A DNA stretch of 64,000 nt from Typhlomys cinereus (taxonomy: Eukaryota; Chordata; Mammalia; Rodentia; Platacanthomyidae): positions 2,684,397 to 2,748,396 of the forward strand of contig JALPQD010000076.1 of assembly GCA_023101885.1 (NCBI GenBank). The letters are read 5' to 3'. The notes beneath the pieces are model-generated. The model searched no databases. It saw only the letters and a program-made list of their open reading frames with translations, and was not told the origin of the DNA. This document shows positions 54,440 through 64,000 of this stretch, in pieces. Positions within the stretch are counted from its first letter, which is position 1, and each line of letters opens with the position of its first letter. The position numbers and the translations under genes are program-made.

Positions 54440-54565
54440 CGTGACAGGATCTCATGCAGCCCAGGATGACTTCAGACTCACCACACAGCTAAAGATGATC
54501 CAGAACCCCTGACCCTCCACCTGCCCAGTCCTGAGATTACAAATACACCCCATGCCTGGCCTGCA
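54440..54565 (-). repeat. B1-type SINE
   Basis: 'gacaggatctcatgcagccc', 'aggatgacttcagactcacc' and 'cctgagattacaaatacacc' are an inverted, diverged B1. Confidence 0.65.
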
Positions 54566-54599
54566 TGTGCCCGTCTCTTTAACTTTCATCTGTTATTGA

Positions 54600-54745
54600 C
54601 GTATGTGTGACTGTGTGGGTATGCATGTAGAGGTCAGAAGACAAATGTGTGGGCATGCATGTAGAGGTCAGAGGACAAATGTGTGGAGTCAGTTCTTTAT
54701 CATACTCGGTCACCAGACTTGCAAGGCAAGTGCCTTTACCTTACT
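54600..54745 (-). repeat. B3-like SINE with a short internal tandem duplication
   Basis: 'catgtagaggtcagaagaca' recurs 40 bases later as 'catgtagaggtcagaggaca', an internal duplication. The rest ('gtggagtcagttctttatca', 'cttgcaaggcaagtgccttt') is an inverted B3-like SINE. Confidence 0.7.
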
Positions 54746-54837
54746 TTTAATGCTTCTTCAATATGCTTCTTTTTGATAATTTATTTTGGATATAGTAAAG
54801 GGGACATTATCCTTCTCACATTCCCTCCTGCTTTCTT

Positions 54838-54876
54838 TTTTTTAAATTTATTCAATTGTGCATGTGTGCGTGTGTG

Positions 54877-54919
<43 letters not shown>

Positions 54920-55132
54920 ACCACGGGCGAATTCAGGAACCACCATGGACCGCCTCCAGCTCCTCCTTGTTTATTCTGCCCCGGGATTCACAGGCTCCGC
55001 CCTACCAGGACCAGAAACGCAGGCTGCTCCCGCTTCCGCTGGTGTCTATACGTGGGGTCTAGGATCTGAACTCAGGACCTTCTGCCTGCAAGGCAGAGGC
55101 TTAACCCCTGAACCACCTCTCCAGCCCCCCCT
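54838..55132 (-). repeat. B2-like SINE, younger GC-rich subfamily
   Basis: Inverted full copy with a (TG)n tail (54885-54917) and intact GC-rich box. It has a perfect 12-base target duplication tcctgctttctt at 54826-54837 and 55133-55144. Confidence 0.95.
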
Positions 55133-55299
55133 TCCTGCTTTCTTGGATCTGGGGAGTTTTAAAAATGACAACATCTTGGGTTCCGCCCTCTGGAGACTCC
55201 AGCTCATCAGACCTTTGAGAAAGGTCTCAAGTTCCCCACAGTGATTCTTAGGCATACACACAGCTGGAACCATGAACCTCAACTATCATCAAATACAGC

Positions 55300-55530
55300 T
55301 CAGAACCGAAGAGGTGGGGGGGTAGCTCAGAGGTGGAGCGCTCATTTAACGCAGGCGAGTACTAGATTCAACTCCTGGCAGCACAAACAAAAGAGAACAA
55401 AACCAAAAGAAAAGAAAAAACTGGGACCCATTGTAAAACAGTGACCGGGGCCAAGGACACGCCTGGCAGACTGGTAGAGTGCTTGCCTGGCATGTACAAG
55501 GCCCGGGTTTCAGCTCCAGCACTGCAGAAG
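55300..55530 (+). repeat. Two ID-type SINEs in tandem
   Basis: 'gggtagctcagaggtggagc' and 'actagattcaactcctggca' (first copy, tail to 55435) and then 'gcagactggtagagtgcttg' and 'aaggcccgggtttcagctcc' (second copy, 55440-55530). Both have A-rich ends and the same orientation. Confidence 0.65.
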
Positions 55531-57569
55531 CTATAGAATCAACCAGTGCACTCCCTGGTAGCTCCACACACATGGTATATGATGGCGGTACCTGTTCCCA
55601 TAGAGTTTCAGGGCCCCAATTCCTCTAAAGGTCTGAAGGCTGCCTGCAGTCCCTCTGCCCTCAGTTCCTGCCCTGTAGCCCCAGCAGCACCCAGTTCCAG
55701 GACAAACCCACTGGAAAGACCCTCTAACCGGGGGAGGGGGGTTTCCGGCAGAGCTGCAAGGCTGTAAGCACCAGTGAGTGGGAATGAGAGGCTGGGAGGC
55801 TGCAAGGAGCTGCAGGATGTTACATTCCAGGTTTGCTCCAGAGTGTGGATGGCGTGGGCAGGGTGGGAGCTCGTCTGTGAGTCATGGAGAATGTTTCTAC
55901 ACATGGCTGCGACAAGAGAATCTATTCTGGGTGTGTGGACTTGCAGCTCCCGCAGCTTCGAGGTTGGCAGTGTGGGAGGCGGCCGGGATGCCAGGGGCAC
56001 TCTGCGACAGTCCACAGAGGGGTCTCCCGGACTCTCCGGTGTCACTGTGGCATGCAGACCTGTGACTGCAGATGTGAAGTGCCTGACCCGAGTCTGGGGG
56101 TCCTAGCTGTAGCGGGCTGTGTGCTGCACTGCCTATGACTTGCCCTCTGGGCTGGTCATTTCTGCTCCCTGGGCTAGAACTTCACACCGGCCTGTAAGTG
56201 CAATGACTGGGATCCATCTGACAACTAAGAAAACCGAGGCTTAAGGAAGGGAGACAACATGATCGTGGACTCGGGGCTCACCGCCTGGGGCCCCCAGCTC
56301 TCAGCCATGTGATCTCTGTACCTACTCATCTGGAGGACGGGGAGAAAGCCCGCGCTGGGCCTCAAGAGGTAACAGTGAGGCTGACGACACCAACGCACCC
56401 GTTCTCACACTGCAGAGGGATCCTCTGCCCCTCGCCGCCACATCCCTGGGGTCAGCAGCAGGACCAGGACTCTGGCTGCTCACAGAGCCGCAGTGGGTTG
56501 AAGGTGGGATTAGACTGTTGCGAGGGGATCAGACCTGGGAGGTCACACCCACGAACCTCTGATATTCAGTTCATCTGACCCATTTATTTCCAAAATTCTT
56601 CATGTATGTGAACGATGTGGATATAACATATTAATCCTCGATGCTTCTGTTCTTCCCATTGCCGGCCTTGGGGCTTCTGCTCCCTCAGCAGGCGCCAGGG
56701 AGCACAGGGCTCCCCCTGAGGATGTTGTGTTCCCTGTGGTTAGTAGCAGCCAGCAATAGAACTGTCTCTAGCAACCCACCAGCCAGGGGCTCACGCCGGG
56801 CAGGAAGAGACGTCCCAGGCTGCTACTTGACCAGGCTGGTGCCGTGAGGCGACAAGGGGACACACCAGCTTGGTGCTCTGGGCTGTGCAACACCTTGCAG
56901 ACGCCTCTTACGCAACCACAGGGAGCAAGAAATCCCAAGGGGAATTAGGAAGGACTTTGTGACCAGTAAAAATGAAAATATAACATAGGAGAAATTGGGA
57001 GGCCCACTAGAATCAGCGCCAGGCAGATTCACCCTTTTACATAGCTGCATTCAGAAAGATCTCAGGCCAAAAAGCGACTTTACTCTTTAACAAACTAGAA
57101 AAAGAAGAGAATATTAAATCACACCAGTGAAAGAGGAGGGCAGGAAGGAGTCAGGCAGAGATAAACAAAATAGGAAATGCTCAGAATCTGCATGGTGGCA
57201 AGATGGTCCTTTCAAAAATAATGGCATCAACAAGCCTTTAGATACTGCACAAAAGAAGCTTCCGATTACTAAGAGCAAAAATGCACTAATGGTCTTGCAG
57301 AAATAAGAAACGGGAGGGCATCGGCCTGGACAGCCTGGACACAATGGCCACATCCCTCAGGAAACAGAAAATTTGAATCAACCTATCAGAGGAGACCAAC
57401 CCAAAATCTCAACCAAGGAAAGTCTGGCAGGTGAGCATCACTGGTAAGTTTCTAAGTAACATTTAAAGAAACCAATATTTCTCAAATTGTTCTTCAAAGA
57501 AGAAAATAGCTCACCCTGTGAGGCCAGCAGTGCTGTGATATCAAAGTCAGACAACAAAGAGAAAGCACA

Positions 57570-57770
57570 ACAGAAAACAGCCTTATGAATGGAAAGGCAG
57601 ACCAAGCCAAATGGCATACACAAAGGGTTTAAAACCATAATCAAGCAACACACAGAAAGGGTTATATATGACTAAACAGAATGTAAAAGAGTTTTATACC
57701 ACAACCAAATGCCATCTAGAAAGGGTTATATACCATGACCAAGTGGCACATAAAAAGGGTCTTATGGTGT
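57570..57770 (+). repeat. Minisatellite expanded within L1 ORF2
   Basis: About four diverged units of 35-50 bases, each built on 'aaaagggttatataccatga' followed by 'ccaagtggcac'-like sequence. The unit corresponds to the single L1 segment read as 'gatcatacaccatgatcaag', so a short L1 stretch has been tandemly amplified. Confidence 0.6.
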
Positions 57771-57948
57771 TGGAGTTGATCTTCATGTTGCTGATAAATT
57801 CATAGCAGAAGTCCCCCCCATCGTGGACTAGGTCTTCCCTCATTAATTAGACCATCTCTTGCAGGCTTGCTCGCAGCTTAACTCAACCACTAAGTCTCAA
57901 GAGCCTTCAATTGTCAAGTTAACACCTGCAGCTAACTACCATACATGA
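57770..57948 (+). mobile_element. hAT/URR1-like fragment, copy 5
   Basis: 'tgttgctgataaattcatag', 'ggtcttccctcattaattag' and 'caattgtcaagttaacacct' align with both ends of the copies at 30345 and 33325 but lack most of the centre. It lies inside the L1, which resumes at about 57949. Confidence 0.5.
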
Positions 57949-58012
57949 CAAAGTGGGATGTAGCCCAGAAACATAGGATGGTTCTGGATCAGAAATTCAA
58001 TGAGACACCGCA

Positions 58013-58410
58013 TGTGGACTAGGCTGAACTGTGTTCCCTAGAAAATATGCATGCAAGTCCCACCCTTCTAGACCTGTGGATGTGACCTTCTGTTGCAGTT
58101 AAGATGAGGTTATACCTGGTTAGGGGTTCTGATCCTATGACAGGGGATGCAACAGCAGATAGAGCAACACACAGGCAGACAGAGCGGTCTGTCCCATGAG
58201 GACGATGGTGGGAGTGGGGTGACGTGTCTCCAAGCCGGCCGGACACGACCAGAAGCTAGGAAGGAGGAGGGAAGACACCCCCCAGAGTCTCCAGAAGGAA
58301 CCAGTCCTGCTGACACCTTGGACTTCTGCTCTCCAGAACTTCGAGAAAATGTGTTTCTGTTCTTTCTGTTGCTCTGGGACACTCTGCTCTAGCTCTAGGA
58401 AGATAGCACA
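58013..58410 (+). mobile_element. MLT1 (ERVL-MaLR) solo LTR
   Basis: 'ggctgaactgtgttccctag', 'ctgtggatgtgaccttctgt', 'agttaagatgaggttatacc', 'ctccagaaggaaccagtcct' and 'ttggacttctgctctccaga' follow the MLT1 consensus closely from start to end. It is ancient, without internal region, and inserted into the older L1. Confidence 0.85.
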
Positions 58411-60099
58411 CTGTATTAATAAGAGCCCAAAGGGAAACCATGTGGTCATCTCAATTAGTTTTGAAAGAGAATTTAACAAAATTCAGTATCCTTTTAAGAT
58501 GTTTTTAAAAAAGCATCCTACATGGGATGATTGGAAATCTATACAGAAAAGAATGAAGTTGGCATCTTATATCACACCATAAACAAACACTATTCAAATT
58601 CAATCAAAGTTTTAGCACAAACTTTTAGGAAAAAAAATTAAGTTCATAACCTTGCATTATGGTAATGGTTTCTTAATTATGACATGAAAAACATAAGCAA
58701 TGAAAGAAAATAAGCCTTAATAAGCTTTGAAACTTTAGCCAAAAGACACTACTAGGAAAGTAAAGAAAAACACTATATAGAATGAGAGAAGTGTGTACAC
58801 GTTACATATCTGATTAGTATTGTATCTAAAATATATAAAGAACTCACATGAATCAGCAACAACAACAACAAAATCCACCCAGATGGCAAAAGACATGCAG
58901 AGGAGTTTCCAAAGAAGGTAAACAAAAGGCTAATAATCATGTGAAGAAATCGCTCCCCATCGTTAGTCTTTACGGACCTGCCAACCAAAGCACAGAAAGA
59001 TGCCCTTCCATACACCAGCGTGCTTCACAGAGCTAAACCTGAACAACCCAGGGAGAAATCAGAACCAGGTGTTTTGCAGCCAGGAAGTACAGTATACGGC
59101 TGCTGGGGCAAAATTCATGCTTCCTGTCAGTTAAACAGGAAATTGCCATGGGACCAAACAATTCCATTTCAATACAGGGAAAATATTTGTTCAAATAAAA
59201 ACCTGTGCTCCAGTGTTCTCCATAGAAACTCATGCCCATGCAAAGTGTTAACAACTCAAGTATCCATCAATTGAAGAATGGCTATCCAAACCAGGGAATA
59301 TTATGTGACCATTAAAAGAAATGGTGTGCTGATCGATCATGTTATGACATGGATTCGAATCTATTTATACCAACTGGTCTGAACTGGCAGGTCAATAAGC
59401 AGCCAGATGCTTGGGGGTAAAGGAATGGGGAAGGAATGCTTAGCAAGTGAAGGCTTCTGTTTGAGATAATGAAATGTTCTGGGGGTAGGGAGGGCAGCCC
59501 CCCCTCCTGCCAATGATGAAATGTCACCAAATCCCTCTGAGACGGTGAATATGATGCATTTTATGCACGTGACTTGTACTGCAATAAACTCCAATTGCTA
59601 CTTACCAAGAAAAGCAAACCTGGCTTGTTTACTACACAAATGCCCCGTTTACAGAATGCCTGGGCAGGTCACCAAATCACAGGGGGCACTGAGCGTGATC
59701 AGCTCCTGCCTGGCATCTGTTTACATGCGAGTGGCTGTGAAGGTTTAGCTAAAAATTGCCTGGCATTTTGTGGGAACTACATAAATAACTCTCAGCAGTA
59801 TTTCTAAAGGAGAAAGTTAAATATATCGGACAAACCAAGCTTCTGTCTCAACTGTGCGCACAGGCGCAGTCGCAGGGCCCACGCGCCTGTCCCGACCCCA
59901 AGACACACGCTCAGGTTGTTTTCAGACTTGCCCATCTTGTTTTGTTTTCTCGGGGTTCCTGAGCCCACTGTGCTGGGGGCAGCGGCTCCTTAGAGCCAAC
60001 ACGCTCTGGGCCTGGCAGACGAGAGGCAGATCACAGGCGTGACCTGCGCATCCCCGTGTGGGAAATTAACTTCTCACTACCATGCACAGAATCGGTTCT

Positions 60100-60106
60100 T
60101 GGAGCG

Positions 60107-60144
<38 letters not shown>

Positions 60145-60205
60145 CTTCTGTCTCTCATGCTCTCCCCCCTTCTCTCTCATGCTCTCTCTCTCTCTCTGGG
60201 TAAAG
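60100..60205. repeat. (TC)n microsatellite
   Basis: CT-dinucleotide tract with a few interruptions, about 100 bases. Confidence 0.95.
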
Positions 60206-60289
60206 GGTATCTCTACTTTTTTTCTTTAATTACTCCAAATCTATACCAGTTGTCTTTGAATTCTTTTCTTTTCTTTTTCATTTTTATTG

Positions 60290-60480
60290 TTTTCTTTTTT
60301 TTTTACTTTTACAAATATATTGAGTATTCATCCCAGCTTCCCTCCCTCACCCCTCCCTCCCATTCCTTCCCTTTCTTTCATCATTTCCTCCCATTCCCTC
60401 CCACCCTTCTAGCTGTATGATCAATAGGGAAGACAGCCAATAAACCTATAGGTAGGAAGACTACATCAAACTGTTCTGTA
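60290..60480 (-). mobile_element. Possible L1 3' UTR (antisense)
   Basis: A T-run followed by 'acaaatatattgagtattca' and CCTCCC-rich sequence resembles the inverted 3' end of rodent-type L1s. Assignment is tentative. Confidence 0.35.
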
Positions 60481-61319
60481 GATAGCTGTTGTTATACCCA
60501 TAGACTGGGAACTTACAGTGGAAACTTTTGAGTCTAAAGCTGGATGAGTGAAGGGAAATGCACATATCAGTGGAGTGGCCTAAAGAGAGGTAACTTGATG
60601 TACCACGGAGACTCGAGGCCCCACAGGAGTAGATAAGCCTGAGTGAACCCTAGGGTCCATAGAAGCATTCTCATTTTTTAAAAAATCCTGTGTTTCAAAG
60701 CACCCCAAGGTAAACAACTGAAAACTACTGGGACTTCTTTGTACATTTGTTGTCTTATCGCCTGTTACCCTCAGTTTCTATGCCATGACCTAGAAATAGA
60801 ATCTTATGGAGTTCTCAAGCAAAGTGAAGGAAGGGTGAGTCTCATGGCCAGCAGCCCAAATAACTTAACTCAGAAAATAAAAATTTGCCTCCATTTAAAT
60901 TTGAATGCTTCTTATGAATAATTAAATCTAGCCTTGCATGCATAGTGATGGTGCTCCTTCAAATTCTTTTGTATCAGGAAGGATTTGAGCCAGACGAAGC
61001 GTTGGAGGGCCTGTCCCCTGCTTGGCAGGTCTGTCAGGGACACAGGCTTTGTATGTTACTCTGGAATTATTCGTTCAAAAGTGCATCCCGTTGAGGTAAA
61101 AAATTAAGTAACTGTTCTTATGCACAAGAACATAATTCTGAGCAATAAACACTTAGACAATCTTGATATGATACTTGCTAGTACTGATCCAAAACAGCTA
61201 ACTCATTTTTCTGCTTAAGAAAAAAAGTTGGGGGGAGGACATGACTCCACAGGTACAAGTTCTTGCTGCAGCAGCCCAAAAAGCTGGGTGAGGTTCCCAG
61301 AAGCACATAAAACACCACG

Positions 61320-61600
61320 TGTGGAGATGTCATGTCTGTGATCTGTCATATTCTGTGTGGCCTGTGTGATGGCCTCTTTCACTCAGCATGCTCCATATCT
61401 GCACTGTGGGGGTCTCACATCCCCCATGTCTCCGGGACTGTCAAACCCGCTGGGTTATCAGTGGGTTCCACATGGCAACCACGGCTGTGTTTAGCAGCAC
61501 TCCCGACACACGGCCATGGCAACAGTAACTGGCTGTCCCTTTCCTTAAACGACCACCCAAGTCACACATCATAGCAATTGTTTCCCCAACATCTCCTGTC
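61320..61600 (-). mobile_element. Possible L1 fragment (antisense)
   Basis: 'ggcctctttcactcagcatg' and 'ctccatatctgcactgtggg' echo the antisense L1M segment following the parts seen at 24870 and 43140. Short and diverged. Confidence 0.35.
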
Positions 61601-61904
61601 AATTTAAATCCCACGGCTGAGTTGGAGATGTAGTTCAGGGGGAAACAGGGATGCTAACACCCCTTTACTAAATTCCCCCCTGCAGAATTGTCTTCCTCAA
61701 CCACAAACTGAGGGTCCTCTGCTTGCCTGACTTCAAGATCTGTAAGGAGGTGCAGTTCTGTCTGCAAAACACAGGCCAAGGCTGCTACTGTGCTTGGTAC
61801 TTTTGCACCTTGAGTTTTCGAGATCTATGCATTTCACATGAATGTGGAAATTCTGTAGGAAGCTATACAGTTATTCCAAAGTTACATGGAAAAGTGACTT
61901 AATC

Positions 61905-62005
61905 TTGCTAGGGCTGAGGCAGGGGTGTATCCCTCGGTAGAAGAGTACGTGCTAATAAGCACGCATGAGATACTGGGCTCCATCGCCAGCAGAGAAAAAG
62001 AGATT
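61905..62005 (+). repeat. ID-type SINE
   Basis: 'aggggtgtatccctcggtag', 'aagagtacgtgctaataagc' and 'actgggctccatcgccagca' match a diverged ID element with an A-rich end. Confidence 0.55.
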
Positions 62006-62179
62006 TTTAAAAAATTCTGAATAGCATGCATAGATACTGAATATAGGCTTATTTTGCTTTTTGTATAATTGCAAAAGAAAATCTTTTTGGAGGCACTAAG
62101 ATTCAAACTCAGAATACCAGCAATGCTAAGCAGATACTTTGAGACTATGGTAAACCCCTTAATTTTATGAATTAAAAAC

Positions 62180-62385
62180 AGGTTTCAACATTTATTCATT
62201 TACATATGCATATACCGTGTGTATGTATGGGTGTGGGGGCAGGGTGTGCATGATGGCACATGTGTGGAAGCCAGAAAACAACTGGTGGGAACTGGTTCTC
62301 TCTTCTGAGAATCGAACTCAGCTCATCAGGTTTGGCTGCAAGCGCCTCTACCCACTAAGTTATTGCACAGATCCAGGACATTTTT
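62180..62385 (-). repeat. B3-like SINE
   Basis: 'gtgtggaagccagaaaacaa', 'gagaatcgaactcagctcat' and 'cgcctctacccactaagtta' form an inverted B3/B2-type SINE. Confidence 0.75.
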
Positions 62386-63642
62386 TAAAGAAAGCGATTT
62401 TATAAAATAGAAAGAAGTGAAGTCTTGATTATAGCTTTTTACTTATTCTCCTCCGCCTCTTTGTTAAATAACCAAAAGGAGCAGAATGCCATCAAGTTAA
62501 TAAAGTCAAACACATACATTGTTGAAAAGAATGTGAAAAATGTTGTCAGCAGTTGCTAAAATGGAGGCACACATAAGTTGTGTTGCATAGGCCACGAACT
62601 CCTAGATGCCGGTGATTCTCCTGTCCCAGCCTCCAGAGCAGTCCGGTACGGCTCACTGTACCTAACTGAAACAAATGTCTTAATGCATCATTACAGTTAG
62701 GGGGAGAATGACAAAATCACTGCCAACTCCTAAATTCACTCCTTCCACGGGGTCTCCACAGCCAGAGCAGCTGCTCTGTGGGCAAGTCAGTCCTTAAGGA
62801 AGCGGGTGATTTCATGGTGAGTCTATCACAAGCAAATCTCCAATCCACATTCTTTGCAAACAGCCCACAGGGAAGCTATTCTCACTCAGGACCGTTCTTC
62901 TTGTGCTACTTATTTTTTAGCCAAGTTGTCAGCTTGACAAATTACACTACTTCGTCTTGCAGCTATGGAAACAGATCGGGTGGGTGGGTCCAGAGCTACT
63001 GCTGGGGACAGAGGCAGAACACAGACCCAGTCTCTTGAATTGTGTGGGGCATGTGCACCAGGCCATCCCGCTGGCCAGAGCCAGGATGCAGGGAGCTGGC
63101 CCCTCGCTGGAGTCCCTGTGCCTAGCAGGGATGAGAGGGCACTAATGGCTGGCACGGGCATCTTCATTCCACATGTTCTGCATCCGAATAGAAGGTCCTC
63201 TGGGGAGAGGGAAAATGCATAAATAACTGTGAAAAAATTCTAGGGCTCTTGCTTTTCAAAACAGCCAAATATTATCTTTGGGAAGTAGACAATCAAGTTC
63301 TTACTCTGGTGGAAGGAGCACAGCCGTGGTGCAGGGTGGGTGCAATTTCCATTCATGCCAGTAAACAAGCGGCCAACTATTTTTAAATGTTCCTAGTTCA
63401 TCTAATGATCAGGGGAATCAAAGCCTGCTCCTCTGAGGACAGAAGGAGGCTGTTCTCCCTTGCTATGCACCGAATCCTCCTGTAATGCTGTGCTTCTAAA
63501 AGGAATTAGATGAAGCTGCTCTCATCTCGGGTGACGGTGTATTTCACAGGAGCTGACGCCTTCTACAACACCTTGATTAGGAGGGGTTCAGAAAGGGCTA
63601 TCACCTGCTAATGTGTGTCATTCCTAGTACTACAACACTCAC

Positions 63643-63674
63643 AATGTATATGTGTGTGTGTGTGTGTGCTTTTA

Positions 63675-63727
<53 letters not shown>

Positions 63728-64000
63728 ACAAGAGTGTGTCAGAGAGTGCATGTGTGGAGGTCAGAGTTTGACAAACTTGGGCTTCTCTGCCCTGTTTGGA
63801 CATGGTTTCTCTTGTTCTCCACTGGGTAACTGCCTAGCTGGACTGAGAGCTTCCAGAGATTCTCCTGCCTCTTCTGCCCATCTCACCTTACAGGAACATG
63901 ATTACAGCCGCATACTACTACCGCGCTTGCTTTTTATGTGCTCCTGGGATTTAAACTCCGGTCTTCAAACAATATGATAAGAATATTACCTACTGAGCTG
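63643..64000 (-). repeat. Microsatellite plus B3/B4-like SINE at the window edge
   Basis: (TG)n (63650-63692) runs straight into (AG)n (63692-63722), then 'tgcatgtgtggaggtcagag', 'tgctcctgggatttaaactc' and 'attacctactgagctg' follow an inverted rodent SINE. The element may continue beyond 64000. Confidence 0.6.

Larger units (their letters stand above)
56880..59600 (+). mobile_element. Old L1 (ORF2 to 3' end), fragmented and nested
   Basis: Collinear matches to mammalian L1 ORF2 and 3' UTR: 'aaacagaaaatttgaatcaa', 'gtgaggccagcagtgctgtg', 'aaagtgggatgtagcccag', 'aaccatgtggtcatctcaat', 'gatggcaaaagacatgcaga', 'taacaactcaagtatccatc' and a 3' UTR ending 'gacttgtactgcaataaact'. It is interrupted by a minisatellite and hAT-like fragment (57570-57948) and by an MLT1 LTR (58013-58410). 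Reading frames are destroyed; it is inactive. Confidence 0.75.
54006..64000 (-). other. CAB39L: CAB39L last intron (partial)
   Basis: From the acceptor at 54006 to the end of the window no further CAB39L exon was recognised on the - strand, so at least 10 kb of one intron is present. It is rich in SINEs at its left end and carries an old L1 with nested insertions (56.9-59.6 kb). Unassigned parts are 55535-56870, 59605-60095, 60485-61310 and 62390-63640. Confidence 0.75.

Noticed and set aside
1..64000. Search for an undescribed multi-gene biological system
   Set aside because: Only CDADC1 and CAB39L exons are supported as genes; everything else is transposon-derived, simple sequence or unassigned non-coding DNA.

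Overview
The window is nuclear DNA from a mammal, almost certainly a rodent. It holds protein-coding exons with canonical splice sites, large introns and a dense load of rodent-type SINEs: B1/7SL-derived, ID-type, B3-like, and a B2-like tRNA-derived family. The B2-like family has a body that does not match the mouse or rat B2 I know, so a myodont rodent outside Mus/Rattus (for example a dipodoid) is my guess. No bacterial, organellar or recent viral features are present.

Two genes are supported. The left part (about 1-26 kb, + strand) carries most of CDADC1, a two-domain cytidine/dCMP-type deaminase. Seven exons are certain (3668-3742, 6851-7028, 10755-11324, 16863-16912, 19004-19173, 21586-21775, 23517-23574). 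Their phases join without a break into 430 codons. The first roughly 59 residues lie upstream of the window, and a probable terminal exon is at 25512-25708. The N-terminal deaminase-like domain has lost its catalytic glutamate (HTG in place of HAE) but keeps PCxxC; the C-terminal domain has both HAE and PCxxC. The right part carries the last coding exon of CAB39L (MO25-beta) on the - strand (53826-54005), its 3' UTR to about 53590, and part of its last intron out to 64000. The two genes converge, tail to tail, as I recall for human 13q14.

The introns and the roughly 28 kb between the genes are a record of transposition. They hold sixteen clear copies of the B2-like SINE in an older and a younger subfamily, several with perfect target-site duplications. 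One of these sits only 23 bases upstream of a CDADC1 splice acceptor. Other elements are B1/ID/B3 SINEs, MIR and L2 relics, several L1 fragments (the largest at 56.9-59.6 kb, split by an MLT1 LTR, a DNA-transposon fragment and an internal minisatellite), solo LTRs, five copies of a hAT/URR1-like repeat and an inverted pair of MER5A-like fragments. There are also two U2 snRNA pseudogenes. One is full length and is split by a retroposed, polyadenylated transcript that ends in antisense L1 sequence.

I found no evidence for a new multi-gene system. The most informative observations are the nested U2/retrocopy locus, the SINE beside the splice site, the apparently extended CDADC1 C-terminus, a 24-bp perfect AT-rich palindrome and a consensus CTCF core between the two genes. 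Several blocks of 0.5-2.5 kb remain unexplained and are listed as such.
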